Source of the DNA: Calamus simplicifolius
Lineage: Eukaryota; Streptophyta; Magnoliopsida; Arecales; Arecaceae
Direction: 5' to 3'
Length of the DNA: 64,000 nt
NCBI GenBank assembly: GCA_900491605.1
Contig: UESW01001678.1
Span: 246,360 to 310,359, forward strand
The notes under the pieces were generated by a model. The model did not search any database. It worked only from the letters and a program-made list of their open reading frames with translations, and had not been told where the DNA came from. Of the stretch, positions 48,330 to 59,384 are shown in pieces; positions within the stretch are counted from its first letter, which is position 1; each line of letters begins with the position of its first letter. The translations under genes and the position numbers were made by a program.

Positions 48330-50100
48330 CAGTTCGGCGATGTGAATGTTCCTGGCCTCGACCAAACTCTCGGCTTCCCCGAGCTGGTTCAGCGCCGCCC
48401 GGGCTCGGTTGGCCTCGACCTCCGCCCGCCTAGTGGCCTCGGCTATCTCGTGGCTCGCTCGACCCTTGCCGCCTCTAGGGCCCCCTTAGCCACTTCGGCC
48501 CGAGCCTGGGCCTCCTCGGCGTCTAGCCGAGCCTGCCGAATGATGGCCTTTCCTCCATTAATAACCTCCCTCGTGGCCGCCAGGGAGTTTGCCAACTGCA
48601 TTTGAACCACATCTGTCAGTACTCGAACAAATATTCAAAGGCAAAGGGCCACGGGATTACTTACTCGGGCGAGGGCCACGTAGGCCTCTCGGAAGAACGT
48701 AGCCGCTCACACGTGACTGAGCTCCTCCTGGACCTCAGGCACGATTATTTGCGAGATGAGCTGCTCCACCTAGCGTCCATCATTCAGGATGGATTCCTGA
48801 GGTAGCGTCGGCCTGACTCTGCTCCCCTCCGCGGTCTCGGCAATCTTGGGCTCGATGCGTGGGGGGCTGTCCGCCGGCATCTGCTCGGAGGGCGGACTCA
48901 CTGCCGCTGATTGCCCCTCCCCCAGTTTCTTTCTGCCTCGGCCGGAATTGGCTAGCTGGGGACTTGGGGCTCCGCCATCACCGCCCTTTCGACCCCCACC
49001 TCCTCCGGAGGGGTGTCAGCTGTCAAATCCATCGGTGCGGTTGGGGGCTCTCGGTGTTCGGGTAGCGAGGAAACTTGCACTGTCGGACGCTTAGGGGTCG
49101 GGGCCTGCTGCCCCTCGCTTAGCCCTTCCTGGGCCCTCATCCTCTTGACGGCGGCCTTCCTGAGCTTGGCGGTCGGGAGCTTCATCACTGCGCAACGTCG
49201 GTCGGAGTTAGTAAAAAAAAAAAAGAGACAAGAAAAAGGGGAGGAAAATTGACTGAGTATTGGCAGCTACTCACCACCCCGAGTGGAGACCCCCGCGAGT
49301 CGAAGATTCTCCTCCGTCAGGAGTTGGTTGCATATGGGGATCTCGGCCGTCAGCAGCCGGCCCAGCGCTTCTCGGTCCCCGGGGATTACAGATGAGTTCA
49401 TGTTGGGCCGAAGGTCAGGGTCCTCCCACTCGGGTTTGACTTGGTCAAGGTCGGCGAAAAAGAACCGGGATTTTCATCCCTTGACAGAAGAAGGGAGGAA
49501 CAACTTGAGGATGCGGCTGGGTCGGGGTTGGAACACCCACCAACCCGCTTGCTGCCGAAGGGTGTAGAAGGATCGGAAGAGGGAGAGTCAGGGTGTGATA
49601 TTGTGGAGATGGCATAGGACAATGAAGGCACAGACGGTTCGAAGGGAGTTTGGAACCAGCTGGGTGGGGGTCAAGGAATAATAGTCAAGGAGGTTGATGA
49701 AGAAGGGGTGAAAAGGCAAGCGGATGCCTAACTTGAAAGATATTTCATAAATGACCACTCGGCCGAGTCGGGAAGAGACCACCCTGTCGTCGGGGGTCGG
49801 AAGGAAAAGCCCGATGTCTCGGGAGATTTGGTAACGGGCCGTCAGGTTAGCCAAGTCCTGACCCGTTACCGTGGAGGCGGTCCCCGTCGGGGATTCCGCT
49901 CCCACCCTCTGGGAGGTGCCGGTTGCTGCCCGACGCCTCCATGCCGGAGCCCTGCGGGCGGCTCGTCATGGAAGGATTGGATTGCGGGCCTCCGGATCGG
50001 AGGACCATGAGGGAATGGGAGATGAAGAGGCGCGAAGCCTCGAAGGAGAAATTCAATCCTCGGGATCGACCGACGAGGACCAGGACGGTGAGGAGGCCAT
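48330..50100 (-). pseudogene. Gypsy 1 antisense extra gene (Transposase_28-like plus coiled coil)
   Basis: Minus strand. The start MASSPSWSSSVDPED at 50100 matches the start of the same gene in element 2. The Transposase_28-like region (putative gypsy-type transposon domain) runs 49880-49300: LTARYQISRDIGLFLPTPDD, RLPFHPFFINLLDYYSLTPT, LVPNSLRT, then after a slip near 49590 SLFRSFYTLRQQAGWWVF and ENLRLAGVS. An intron-like gap follows. MKLPTAKLRKAAVKRMRAQE at 49188 opens the charged linker. Past 48600, ALEAARVERATSEIAEATRR and similar give an Ala/Glu/Arg coiled coil, cut off at 48330 by the deletion. The function is unknown; in-frame stops are present. Confidence 0.75.
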
Positions 50101-50652
50101 GGCAATGGTTTAGGAGAAGAAAGAGAAGGCTCAGAAGGGTCAGAGGGCTAACCTGTGACAGAAATGGCGGACACTGGTTCTCGGGTTGCAGAGAAGTTTA
50201 AAGGCCAGAGGAAGACGATGACGGTTTAAAGCAAAATGACGAGATTCAGCTTTCGCCCAGTTTTATCGAGTTTCAAATTGTCCTGCCTCGCTTGCCCAGC
50301 CACGTGGACTCCTGTCATGGGCCGGGTCGCCTCGGCAAGCGCCCAGCGCGTGGGGTGTTTCACCTTCGGCCAATGACGGGACACCGCTGATGTCAGCGTC
50401 ATGATGGCAATGATGGCAGCAGCTTTTCATGGGTTTCGAGAGGGCACCCCCACCTCGAGGCCAATCTTCGCAATTGGGCGGATGGCAGAGGCCGCCCCAT
50501 CGTATCCCCCAGATCGTTCGTGCAAAATTGTCATTGCGTCCAAGGACACATGCCCGTCGGCAGTTGGCGGCGAGCGGGATCAGCCACAGGAGAGGTGATA
50601 CCCCTTTCGCCTTGCTGGACGGGCCCGCTTCGTCTCAGGAGCGAGGGGTATC

Positions 50653-51257
50653 TGATGTGGCTGATCCGACGCCATTAGAGTTAACAGTGAAGGAAACCGA
50701 CGAAGCCTTGCCTCGGACTCGCAGGGCGGCCTCAAGCTGCCGCCTCGGCCTCGGCCTCGAGCCTGGCAACCTACTACCTCGAGCCACCTGATACCCACGT
50801 GGCCCATCAACCGTCTGCTTCACCCACGTGGCCCATCAACCGCCCGCTGTGGCCACGTGCTCTGTCACCCGACTGCAACAGCGCATGGCACGCCTCGTAA
50901 CGGCGCTACGGATGGCAGACGGAGCAAGACACCTCTAACATGCCCAGTGTCGAGTCACCATCAGCCTTGCCTTCCGTTCGTTACCGGGCAATGGCACCCC
51001 AAAATCAGCAACCTTTTGGAAACAGAGAGAGACCTTCGGACAGGTATAAAAGCCCGCACTCATGACGAGGGAAGGATTCTAAATTCAAGTTCTCTAGCTC
51101 TTTCTACTAGTTAACCTTTATCTATTCCCAAGTTGCTGAGTTGAGCGTCGGAGGGTTCCCATCGGAGCAACTGATCTTCGAAAACTTTCTTGCAGGAATC
51201 TTCAAGAAGAAGGATCTTCATTCCCCAACGTTAAAGGAGAGTGACTTAGCGTCAACG
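50653..51257 (+). repeat. 3' LTR of gypsy element 1 (605 bp)
   Basis: It begins TGATGTGGCTGATCCGACGCC after a purine-rich tract (AGGAGCGAGGGG, 50637-50648) and ends GCGTCAACG. It has the same TATA box as the 5' copy (GGTATAAAAGCCCGC, about 51041-51055). The start agrees with the LTR of element 2. Confidence 0.82.
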
Positions 51258-51262
51258 GTATC

Positions 51263-52309
51263 CATGACATCGTAAGTAAGGCATAATGATTAATGACTCA
51301 TTCTAGGTTCAACATGCAGAGAGAGAGAGAGAAGCAGAGAAGAGAAGGGAAAAAAAAATGAAGAGAGAAGAGAGAGAATGATATAGAGAGAAAGGAAAGA
51401 GAGTGCAAGGGGTGAGGGCCGCTGCTGGACTCGCCCCAGCGGCCAGGCGGTCGGACGACCTGGGCGGAGAGGCCAAGGCCCGCTTCACCCCCAGCCCTCC
51501 TGTCATGACAGAAACAGAGAGGCGAGATGCTCTCTGCCAGTTATGGAAGGCTTACCAACGGCGAGCGGGGGAAGAGGGCTTTCCCGGCGTCCGACGGCGG
51601 AGCAACACCAGGAGGTCGATCGGGCGGCGCTGCGGTCGCCGGAGCCCACAACATGAAGAGAACTGCCCCGTGACCGGGCGGAGATTCCACTGCCGTATAG
51701 GAGGTAACAAATCGAGAAAGAGAGAAGGGATTCCCAAAAATAAATAAATAAAATCGAGGAAGAGATATTCGGTGCCGGAACAAGGGTCCGGTTTTTTCGA
51801 AAAAGGGAGTGGTTCGAACAGGGAAGGTGAGCAGAGGCAAATCGGGGAGAGCGATATGTTGACAGATGAAATGGGTCACCGCCTCCCGATGGCCTGCCGA
51901 ACACAGGCCTGCCCAATAGCGGCCGGTCGGCGGCCTATCGACGGTACCAGGATCAAATGGAGATAAACTCAGAAAGGGAACATCGGATGAGGTACCTGTT
52001 GCTCTCTCTCCTGCGCCGGCGAGCGGCAGCGTCCGACAGCGATTCGATGCGCCTGGGGTCGGAGAAAAAACAAAAGATGGTGGCCGTCTCCACGATTTTG
52101 CTGGTGATCGGGCGAGTCGATCCTAATCCGCTGACGTTAAGTGACCCTTTGGTTTTTTTTTTTTTTTTTTCATATGATTAAGAATCGGGTTTTGCTGAAC
52201 TTAATGCTTGCTTAAAAACTATTTTCGAAACAAGTATTACTTAGAAATTATTTTTAATAATAATATTCATCATACCTTTTTTTTTTCCTCTGCATGAGAA
52301 ATCGTATGT
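51263..52309. other. GC-rich then purine-rich stretch, unassigned
   Basis: A GA-rich run (51316-51400) is followed by about 700 bases of GC-rich DNA with open frames on both strands, none of which I recognise. They look like composition effects. The purine block resembles that at 41.4-41.9 kb, so the two may be parts of one older repeat. Confidence 0.35.
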
Positions 52310-54330
52310 CCAAAAGATCATTAATCTAACTAACGGGGCCAAGACTTTAAAAAGATACTCAACTCAAGTGAACTCATCTAATCCTTTTCCCATCTAATAA
52401 GGGTCGCTATATGAATTTACTTCCTTCACTTGGCTTTATTCAGGACTAAATCGGCACTTAAATTATAAATGATTATATTTTTTTAATTATTTTTATTCTT
52501 TAAGTCTATCTTTACCTCTATTATTATCATGAATTATTAAAAGATCACTCTTTCTAACTTAAACATCTAAAATTCTCCATTATATATGTACAAACCATTT
52601 TAATCGATTTTCTCTCATTTTATTTTCAATTAGGGCTATTCCTATTATTTCTCATATATGTTTATTTCTAATTCTATCTTTTAAAATTTTACCATATATC
52701 CATCTTAATATGTATATTTCTGTTACACTTAATTTATTTACATGCATTTCAGTATTGCCCAATACTTTATTCCATATAGCATAGCTAGCCTAATAGTGGT
52801 TTAATAGAATTTTTCTTTCAATTTTAATGAAATGCGTTGATCATAAAATACTCTCGAAGCACTCTTCTTCTCAATGAATCCTACTTTAACTCTATGATTC
52901 ATATCTTCACCTATTTCACCTTCTTATTGGATAATTGATCCCAAATACCTAAATTTTTACTTCTTGGTATCTATAGGCTTGCAATCTTCAATGTCTTTTC
53001 ATTTATATTTCTACTTGCACTAAAATTACATATCATATATTCAATCTTAGTTTTACTAACTTGAAACCCTAAAATTTTAAAGCCTCTCATCAAATCTCTA
53101 ACCTGGCATTAAATCCAGATTTACCTTCATTAATCAACACTATATCGTCTGCAAATAACATATACTATGGGATATTATCTTGAATATGTTTGGTTAATTC
53201 ATCCATAACTAATACAAAAAGATACGGATCTAAGGCAGATCCTTGATGTAAAAACTTACTAGTTTCTCCTATTATTGTTTTGACAATAGTTATTGCTTTA
53301 TCATCGTATCTTTTATCAATTCTATGTATCTTTTGGTAACTCATTTTTTCTCTCAAATTTACCATATTATTTCTTTAGGTACTTTATCATATGCTTTCTC
53401 TAAATCAATAAAGATTTTTTTTTTCTTTTCTCTATACCTTTACATCAATCTTTTTAATAAATAAAAAACTTTCATGGTCGATCTTTCAAACATAAATCTA
53501 AATTGATTATTTGATACTAAAGTTTCAGCTCTTATTCGATTTTCTATTACTCTTTTTCATAATTTTATTATATAAATTTGCACAGTTTTAAATATCTTAT
53601 TTATTTTTATATATGAATATTAATATATTTGTTCATCAATCATCCGATATTTTTTTAGTTGCCACAATTTTATTAAATAAATTGGTTAACTACATGACTC
53701 TAATTTCTCCTAAGCTTTTTTCAAACCTGAATAGGGATCGCATCTGACCCTAATGCCTTTACATTTTTTTATTTTACTCAAAGCCTTTTTAACCTTAAGT
53801 ATACTAAATCTATGAAAAAAATTATTTTCATATGTTACTCCTAGGTTATCACATCTTCTACCCTTAAATTTACTAAATTATTTTTATTTAATAATTTTTA
53901 AAATAATATTTTTCATCATTCTTTTATCTCTTTTTCTTTTAGTAAGACTTTTTTATCTTCATCCTTAATACATTTAATATAGTCAAGATCTTTTCTTTTC
54001 TTTTCTTTTAGTTTTGCTAGTTTATATATATAGTCTTCTTACTTTCTTTTGTATCTAATCTATTATATAAATCATTATAAGCTTTAAGTTTAGCATTACT
54101 TATCATTTTTTTTTAGCTTTTTTTTTGAATCCCTATACTTTTTAAGACTTACTTCATCCCTAATCTCTTGCCAAATTTTATAGTTTGTTCTTTTAAGCTT
54201 AATGGTAGCTTCAACTTTCTCGTTCCATCATCAAGTTTCCTTTCTTAATAGTTTTGTTCTTTTTGATTTTCCTAAAACTTTTTTGCTATATTTTTTATAT
54301 ACATTTAGTCAATTTTTTTCATATTAAGTT
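52310..54330 (-). pseudogene. RTE-type LINE remnant (reverse transcriptase)
   Basis: Read right to left on the minus strand in shifting frames, typical plant RTE motifs appear. WWNEKVEATIKLKR is near 54200, the RT block LHQGSALDPYLFVLVMDELT at 53195-53255, and GEIGEDMNHRVKVGF near 52890. RKDRIRNKHI is near 52660, MRENRLKWFVHI near 52600 and WRK.IHIA near 52405. LHQGSAL..YLF.LVMDELT is the RTE signature and distinguishes it from L1. The FADD box lies in a gap of heavy decay. There are many stops and AT-drift; it is an old copy with no activity. Confidence 0.8.
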
Positions 54331-55179
54331 AAGATCACTATTTATATTTATAGTCATTTCTCTTACTAATACTTAGAAAGATATTTTTAAAATATTATTA
54401 AGAAAAATCTAAAGCCATCTTTTTATGTGACGATTTCAATCTGGCCTCTTTTTTTTTTTTAATTTTTGAAGTGTGGAGTGTTATTGATTTAAAAGTCAAT
54501 TATCCAACGGATGATTTTTTTTTGAATAAAAAAAAAAAAAAAGAAAATCATGAGATGCCACATAGCATGGTGACCAGCATTAAACTTAGCAAAGAGGGCA
54601 ATGGCAATGGGGCACGCCTAACTTTCCGTATGTTGATTATGTCCCAACAATGCTACAACTGTAGCCCATATACGGCGTTTACAAATTTAATTTAAATAAT
54701 ATATATTTTTAGCTCAACTTGAAATTAATTCCGAGCCTCTTTTCCTGCATCAATCTTAATTTATTTAGCTTTTAAGCGGGCTTAAGCTTTTTTTTGAGCT
54801 AAGCTCAACCTGCTGTAAGCAACTCTTCCTAATGTTCCAAGCCATCTGCTAATTCATTTAACCTATTAGTAGATCAAAATCATATAATCTAAAAACTTAA
54901 ATAAAGTTAACGGATAGCAGGATTTAAATTATAAGTATATAATATTTTTTAATTTAATATAAAATTAAATTGAAATATTACATCTTCAGAGAGCTAAAGG
55001 ATAAAATCTGCACTCATTCCAAATGTTTTAAATGATAAGAATTTCAAGCAGGTCCAAGATGTTGGCTAATGCATGCGACAGCCATACTAGTTAACGCACT
55101 TCAAACGAAATATATAAACCCTCTAAACTGGGCTTTGTAATGCTTAACTGCATTCTCGAGTCATCCACAAGTTGTACCA
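54331..55179. other. AT-rich stretch, nothing recognised
   Basis: Poly-T and poly-A runs (54447-54462 and 54528-54543) and AT-rich DNA. No exon or repeat boundary is seen. Confidence 0.5.
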
Positions 55180-55182
55180 TAA

Positions 55183-55529
55183 GGTAGTGTTTGATAGAAA
55201 AAATATTATCCATGGATAAGTGTACGGGATAGAGTTTGTCCTCTGGCTACACCTAAGGATATTCCTTGGCTATCCTATTGATCATATCAAATGCAAAAAG
55301 GTAAATCCATAGGTTAACTTTTTTTTTACTCTTATTTGGAGGAATAACCAGCTATTCCTGCATTTTCTAGAAAATAAATTGAGGGGATATCCCATGGTTA
55401 ACCATGGTTAATTATGAATTATCCCTTTGGTTAACTTTATTCCCAGCTATCCCTTATAGTTATGGCTTTTGGGAATAAAAGGGGATATCCTCTGGATATC
55501 CCCTCTTATCCCCTATTTCAAACACTACC
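55183..55529. mobile_element. 347-bp Tourist-like MITE
   Basis: Perfect 12-base inverted ends GGTAGTGTTTGA and TCAAACACTACC, flanked on both sides by TAA (55180-55182 and 55530-55532), as in PIF/Harbinger elements. The interior has palindromic GGGGATATCC and CCATGGTTAACCATGG segments. No coding capacity. Confidence 0.85.
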
Positions 55530-55539
55530 TAAAAGATAT

Positions 55540-56207
55540 TGTTGCTGCCAAATCACTTGCGATGAGCGTCGGGTAGCTGAGATCTTCACGGGCCTTCGAG
55601 GATGCAAAGAGGTCATCGTCTTCCTTTAGAGCCTGCAAAAAGTTCCAGATCGGTAACTCCGGTGGGGACCCTCCGACGCCCAAGTCAGTGGGTTATAGAA
55701 CAGTAATGTTGTATGTGAGTAGAGCTTGAAAGAGGGAGAGAGAGATCCCCAGCGTTGAGCTTGGGTCCTCTTCTTATACCTGTTCGGGGGGTCAAGTTTA
55801 CCTCGTTCCGTTGTAACCGTCGAATCTGCTTTGTTAGGATGAGCTTCGTGAATGACGGGCAGTGAGCCGTTGCTGAATGGGCGTTGCGTATATCGGCAAC
55901 TGCAGGGTGTGTTGGTAATTGCTTGTGATCTTGGTAAAACAGATGAGCAAGATATGCGGCGGTTGGTGCCTCAAATCCCTGGGTCCGGTATTCGAGACTG
56001 GCTCCGCTATACTAGGAAAACGTGCAATGTTGAGGCCGAAGCCAGAGGCCGAGGCCGAAGCCAAGGGCCGAGGCGAGGGTGGGGCTGAAGCCAGAGGCCA
56101 AGGCCGAAGCCAAGGGCCGACACCGGAAACGAGCTATCAACTCATCTGGTTCCGAAAATTATGCAAAGTGTTACGCTGCCACCCAAGGAAAGTGATCAGC
56201 CACATCA
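55540..56207 (-). repeat. 3' LTR of gypsy element 2 (668 bp)
   Basis: On the minus strand it starts TGATGTGGCTGATCAC and ends TTGGCAGCAACA, matching the start and end of the element 1 LTRs (TGATGTGGCTGATCC and TTGGCGTCAACA). It carries a TATA-like AGGTATAAGAAGAGG (minus, near 55770). A GCCGAAGCC/GAGGCC-rich stretch lies at 56030-56130. Confidence 0.82.
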
Positions 56208-56506
56208 GATGCCCCCCCACCCCTGAGATGGGTGGGTGTATAGTTTCCAGTGAAAGGGGTGTTAATATCCACAAGATGGCTGATCTCCGTACTATCATTT
56301 CGCCCGTTCAGGCTGTTGGGATTTGGCAAGATTTTCTCGGGCAAGGGGTTGTGAAAAGGTAGGCATCATCATTGCGGTGAGGTCACCGCTGCCTCTTTAT
56401 TGGCGGTGTTTTTCGTGTTCCTTGCGTCAAGTGGTTGCCGAGGCGATCTCCAATAGAAAGTGGACACAGTCAAATTGGAAATCGGCGGGATGATTTGGAA
56501 CGGGGG

Positions 56507-56514
56507 TATAAAAG
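56507..56514 (+). promoter_or_regulatory. TATA box of the antisense gene
   Basis: GGGGGTATAAAAGGGG, with TATAAAAG at 56507-56514, lies about 150 bases upstream of the antisense gene's ATG at 56665. It is outside the LTR and oriented with the antisense gene, so that gene probably has its own promoter. Confidence 0.55.
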
Positions 56515-56664
56515 GGGAAATCGTCCCGATCTTCTGCTTTTCACCTTTTCTCGCGTTATAATCTCTCACCTTGAATCTACAAGCGCTTGTTCATCTCCCA
56601 TTTCTGCTTACCTCCCGAGCTCTCTCTTCCTCAATATCGGTTCAAGTTCTCCAGGTTAGTCCTT

Positions 56665-59121
56665 ATGGCTTCTTCACCTTCTTGCTCTCTTTCCGATCTT
56701 GGGGATCATTCCCCTGTTCCTTCACAGCCTTCCTCTTCCTCGGGCTTAGTTCGTCCTCTTCATCTTTCGACCACGTTCCATTGGAACGGCGGCGAGTGAC
56801 CGGACGGCCCACAACTAGGATTCGTCCGGCCATCGACGAGCCCCACCCCCGCACCGTCCGACCATCGCCGGTCCGTCCACTGCTGCCAAGGAGTCCCCGA
56901 ATGGACTGCCTCCACCATGTCGGCCCAAGATATTTTGAACCTTAGAGCCAAGTATAATTTCCCTCCCAACATGCATCTATCCTACCCTACTCCTGATGAC
57001 AGGGTTACATCTTCCCGTTCCGGGAGGGTTGCCTTGTACAGAGCTTTCTTTAAGGCAGGGCTTCGGTTACCCATCCACCCTTTTATTCTCAACCTCCTAG
57101 ACAGATACTCCTTGGCACCTTCCCAGTTAGTCCCCAATTCCATCCGAACCATCATCGACTTCATGATACTTTGTCACTTTCATGGTATAGAGGCTAGCAT
57201 CTCCTTATTCCGTAGCTTCTACACCCTCCGTAAGCAAGCGAGGTGGTGGTCCTTTACCCCTAGACCCACCAGGATTCTTAGACTATATCTTCCCACATCC
57301 ATCAAAGGGTGGAAAGATAGATTCTTTTTGCCGACGTTGAGGGGGTGAGTGGAACCTGGGAAACACCCAATACTGACACAAATAGGGACTCTTCCATACT
57401 CCCGAGGGATCGAATGGCATTTGGGCAGCTTTTGACTGCCGACATCCCTCGATGCAACCACTTTTGATCGAAGAAAACCTCCGTCTTGCCGGCCTTATTC
57501 TGCCCAGTGGTGAGTGGCTGATTACTCACCTTGCTTTTTTCTGTCCTTCTCCTCTCCTCCTCTCTTTCTCTCTTTTTTTTTCTTTTTTTTTAACACTTCA
57601 TTTCATGTTCCTTGATATAGGAATGGCGCCATCACTTCGCGAGATAAGGCAGGCTGCCATAAGGAAAAGGAAAGTCAAGGCAGATGGGCCCCTGCCGAAA
57701 GGAGGGCCATCACCAAGATTTCCAGGAGGACTGAGGCCGGAGAGGCCTTTGGAAGGGGCGAGATTGAGGGAAAGGCTAAGGTCAGAGAGACCTCTAATGG
57801 GAGTGAGGTGGAAAGGGCCAAAGCCGGCAGAGCCCTAGGAAGCGAGGCAGTAAGGGCCGAGGCTGGAGAGGCATCAGGGCGGAACGAGGCGGGGGAAAGA
57901 GATCTACCTCATTCGCCTTCACCAGTACTGCATTCGTCCCCTATCGATTTAATCGACACGACTCCGGAGCGGGGGACTAAAGAGCCGTTACCATGGCCAA
58001 TAGCCACCGAAGCGGAACCAGCCAACTCAGCTACAAGGCTGACTCCGGAAGCCGCCTTATCTCCCGAAGGGGCAGCGGTCGAGGCATCTCCACCAGTAAA
58101 GGCACCAGCAGGGGCTGAGTCAGAGGCTGAGTCCTCTCCTGTAGCCATGAGGCCAGCGGAGGGGGATGGCATCGATCCCTCATTTCAATCAATTCTGACG
58201 TGCCATAGTCGTTGGGCCGAGCGGACATTGGCCCAGGCTTCCGTGCCTGAGCTACAAAGGTTCCTTCGACACCAAGGGAGATCTACATTCTTTCGGAAGG
58301 CATCCGTGTCACATCTTTAGGTAAGTATTGTTCCATTGTCAAAACTTTTGTGACTGTTTCTTTATCTAACCTAAACAATCCGATCAGGCATTGAATTCTA
58401 TGACCGCCATGAGGGGCCTTTGGTCCCAGGCTGAGGCCGCTCTCGATCAATCTGTGGAGGAAATTCGAGAAGTCCGGGCTAGAGCAGAGAGGGCGGAGGC
58501 AGCCCTGGAGGAGGCTCGGGCGGAGACTACCCGGGTGCAAAAGGCCAAAGCCGAAGCCGAGGCCGCCCGATTTCGTAACCTGGCCCAGGCTGAGAAGGCG
58601 GAGGAGGCGCTAGAAGTGGCCCAGCGCCAGACGGCCAATGAGCTTGATAATGCTTAGGTGGCAGAGGAAAAACAGAGGGTGGCCGAAGAGAAGCAGAAAG
58701 CCGCTGAAGCGGAGATTTACCTACTGAAGCACCGGCTGCACTCTGCCACCATTGAGATCGGAGTGCCCAGGGAGCGGGCCGAGAACGCCGAGGAAATCGC
58801 TTGCCAACAAGATGCTGAGGTAGTACATCTAAAGGCGGCGGTAACCGAGGCTGAGAAGAAGGCCATTGAGGCCGAAAAGAGGGCCACCAAGGCGAGGAGA
58901 GGGCCGCCGAGGTCGAGAAGAAAGCCATCGAGGCTGTAGAAGATTTTAAGAAGTCCAAGGCCTTCAATAGGGAGCTGGCTGAGACAACCGTATTTGCATA
59001 CGAGGGCAGCTTCCAAGATTGCAAGGAAAAAATACACATACTCTATGGCCTCGAGGGAATTGAAGAGCTGGAGCCGGACGAAGTTCTCGAAGATGATGGC
59101 TTGGCTCCGACTGAACCCTAG
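56665..59121 (+). pseudogene. Gypsy 2 antisense extra gene (Transposase_28-like plus coiled coil)
   Basis: Plus strand, against pol. The exons I infer are 56665-57509, 57621-58320 and 58388-59121, with donors GTGAGT and GTAAGT. Exon 1 starts MASSPSCSLSD; an in-frame TGA at 56797 precedes the Transposase_28-like region (56917-57348). This has LRAKYNFPPNMHLSYPTPDD, RLPIHPFILNLLDRYSLAPS, SLFRSFYTLRKQARWWSF and LPTSIKGWKDRFF. A slip leads to ENLRLAGLILPSG. Exon 2 encodes an acidic, Pro/Glu-rich linker; its last codon TAG was probably CAG. Exon 3 is a long Ala/Glu/Arg coiled coil (AEAALDQSVEEIREVRARAE and onwards) with a TAG at 58655 and a slip near 58900. It ends LAPTEP. Such extra ORFs mark Tat-lineage gypsy elements; their function is unknown. 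Confidence 0.8.
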
Positions 59122-59380
59122 TTTCTTTTGCTTTCCTTGCTTTGTATCAAGTCCGACTTAAATCGGTAATTTTGTAAATTGTTGCTATTAATGGAATTTT
59201 GACCCGTAATGCTCACGACTTGCACTATAGTCAGGTCATCTAGTGAATAAGTCGAAATGAACCAAATTCCAATGACTAGACCACTCGTCCATACATCGCA
59301 GGATGTTGCCAGAGCTGTGCCAAGGGAGAACTCCAACACGATCTCGGTCTAGGAAGTCAGCCAGAGAGATGATGTGGGAT
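59122..59380 (+). other. 3' region of the antisense gene
   Basis: A T-rich sequence after the stop (TTTCTTTTGCTTTCC) and then ordinary sequence leading into the minisatellite. It is the likely 3' untranslated region and polyadenylation zone of the antisense gene. Confidence 0.4.
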
Positions 59381-59384
59381 CATT

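Larger units (their letters stand above)
43988..51257 (+). mobile_element. Tat/Retand-type Ty3/gypsy element, integrase deleted
   Basis: A 7.3-kb element with two related LTRs (43988-44673 and 50653-51257) and a 5-bp duplication GTATC at 43983-43987 and 51258-51262. Gag, protease, RT and RNase H are on the plus strand (45349-48324). Directly after RNase H the sequence changes to an antisense gene (48330-50100). Integrase and the spacer minisatellite found in the second element are missing, so this copy is an internal deletion derivative. GGTATC also precedes the 3' LTR, which weakens the duplication evidence slightly. The antisense extra gene between pol and the 3' LTR places it with the Tat lineage. 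Confidence 0.88.

Noticed and set aside
51503..51916. A 137-residue minus-strand frame in GC-rich DNA
   Set aside because: Overlapping frames are open on the other strand and no motif is recognised; GC-rich composition explains them.
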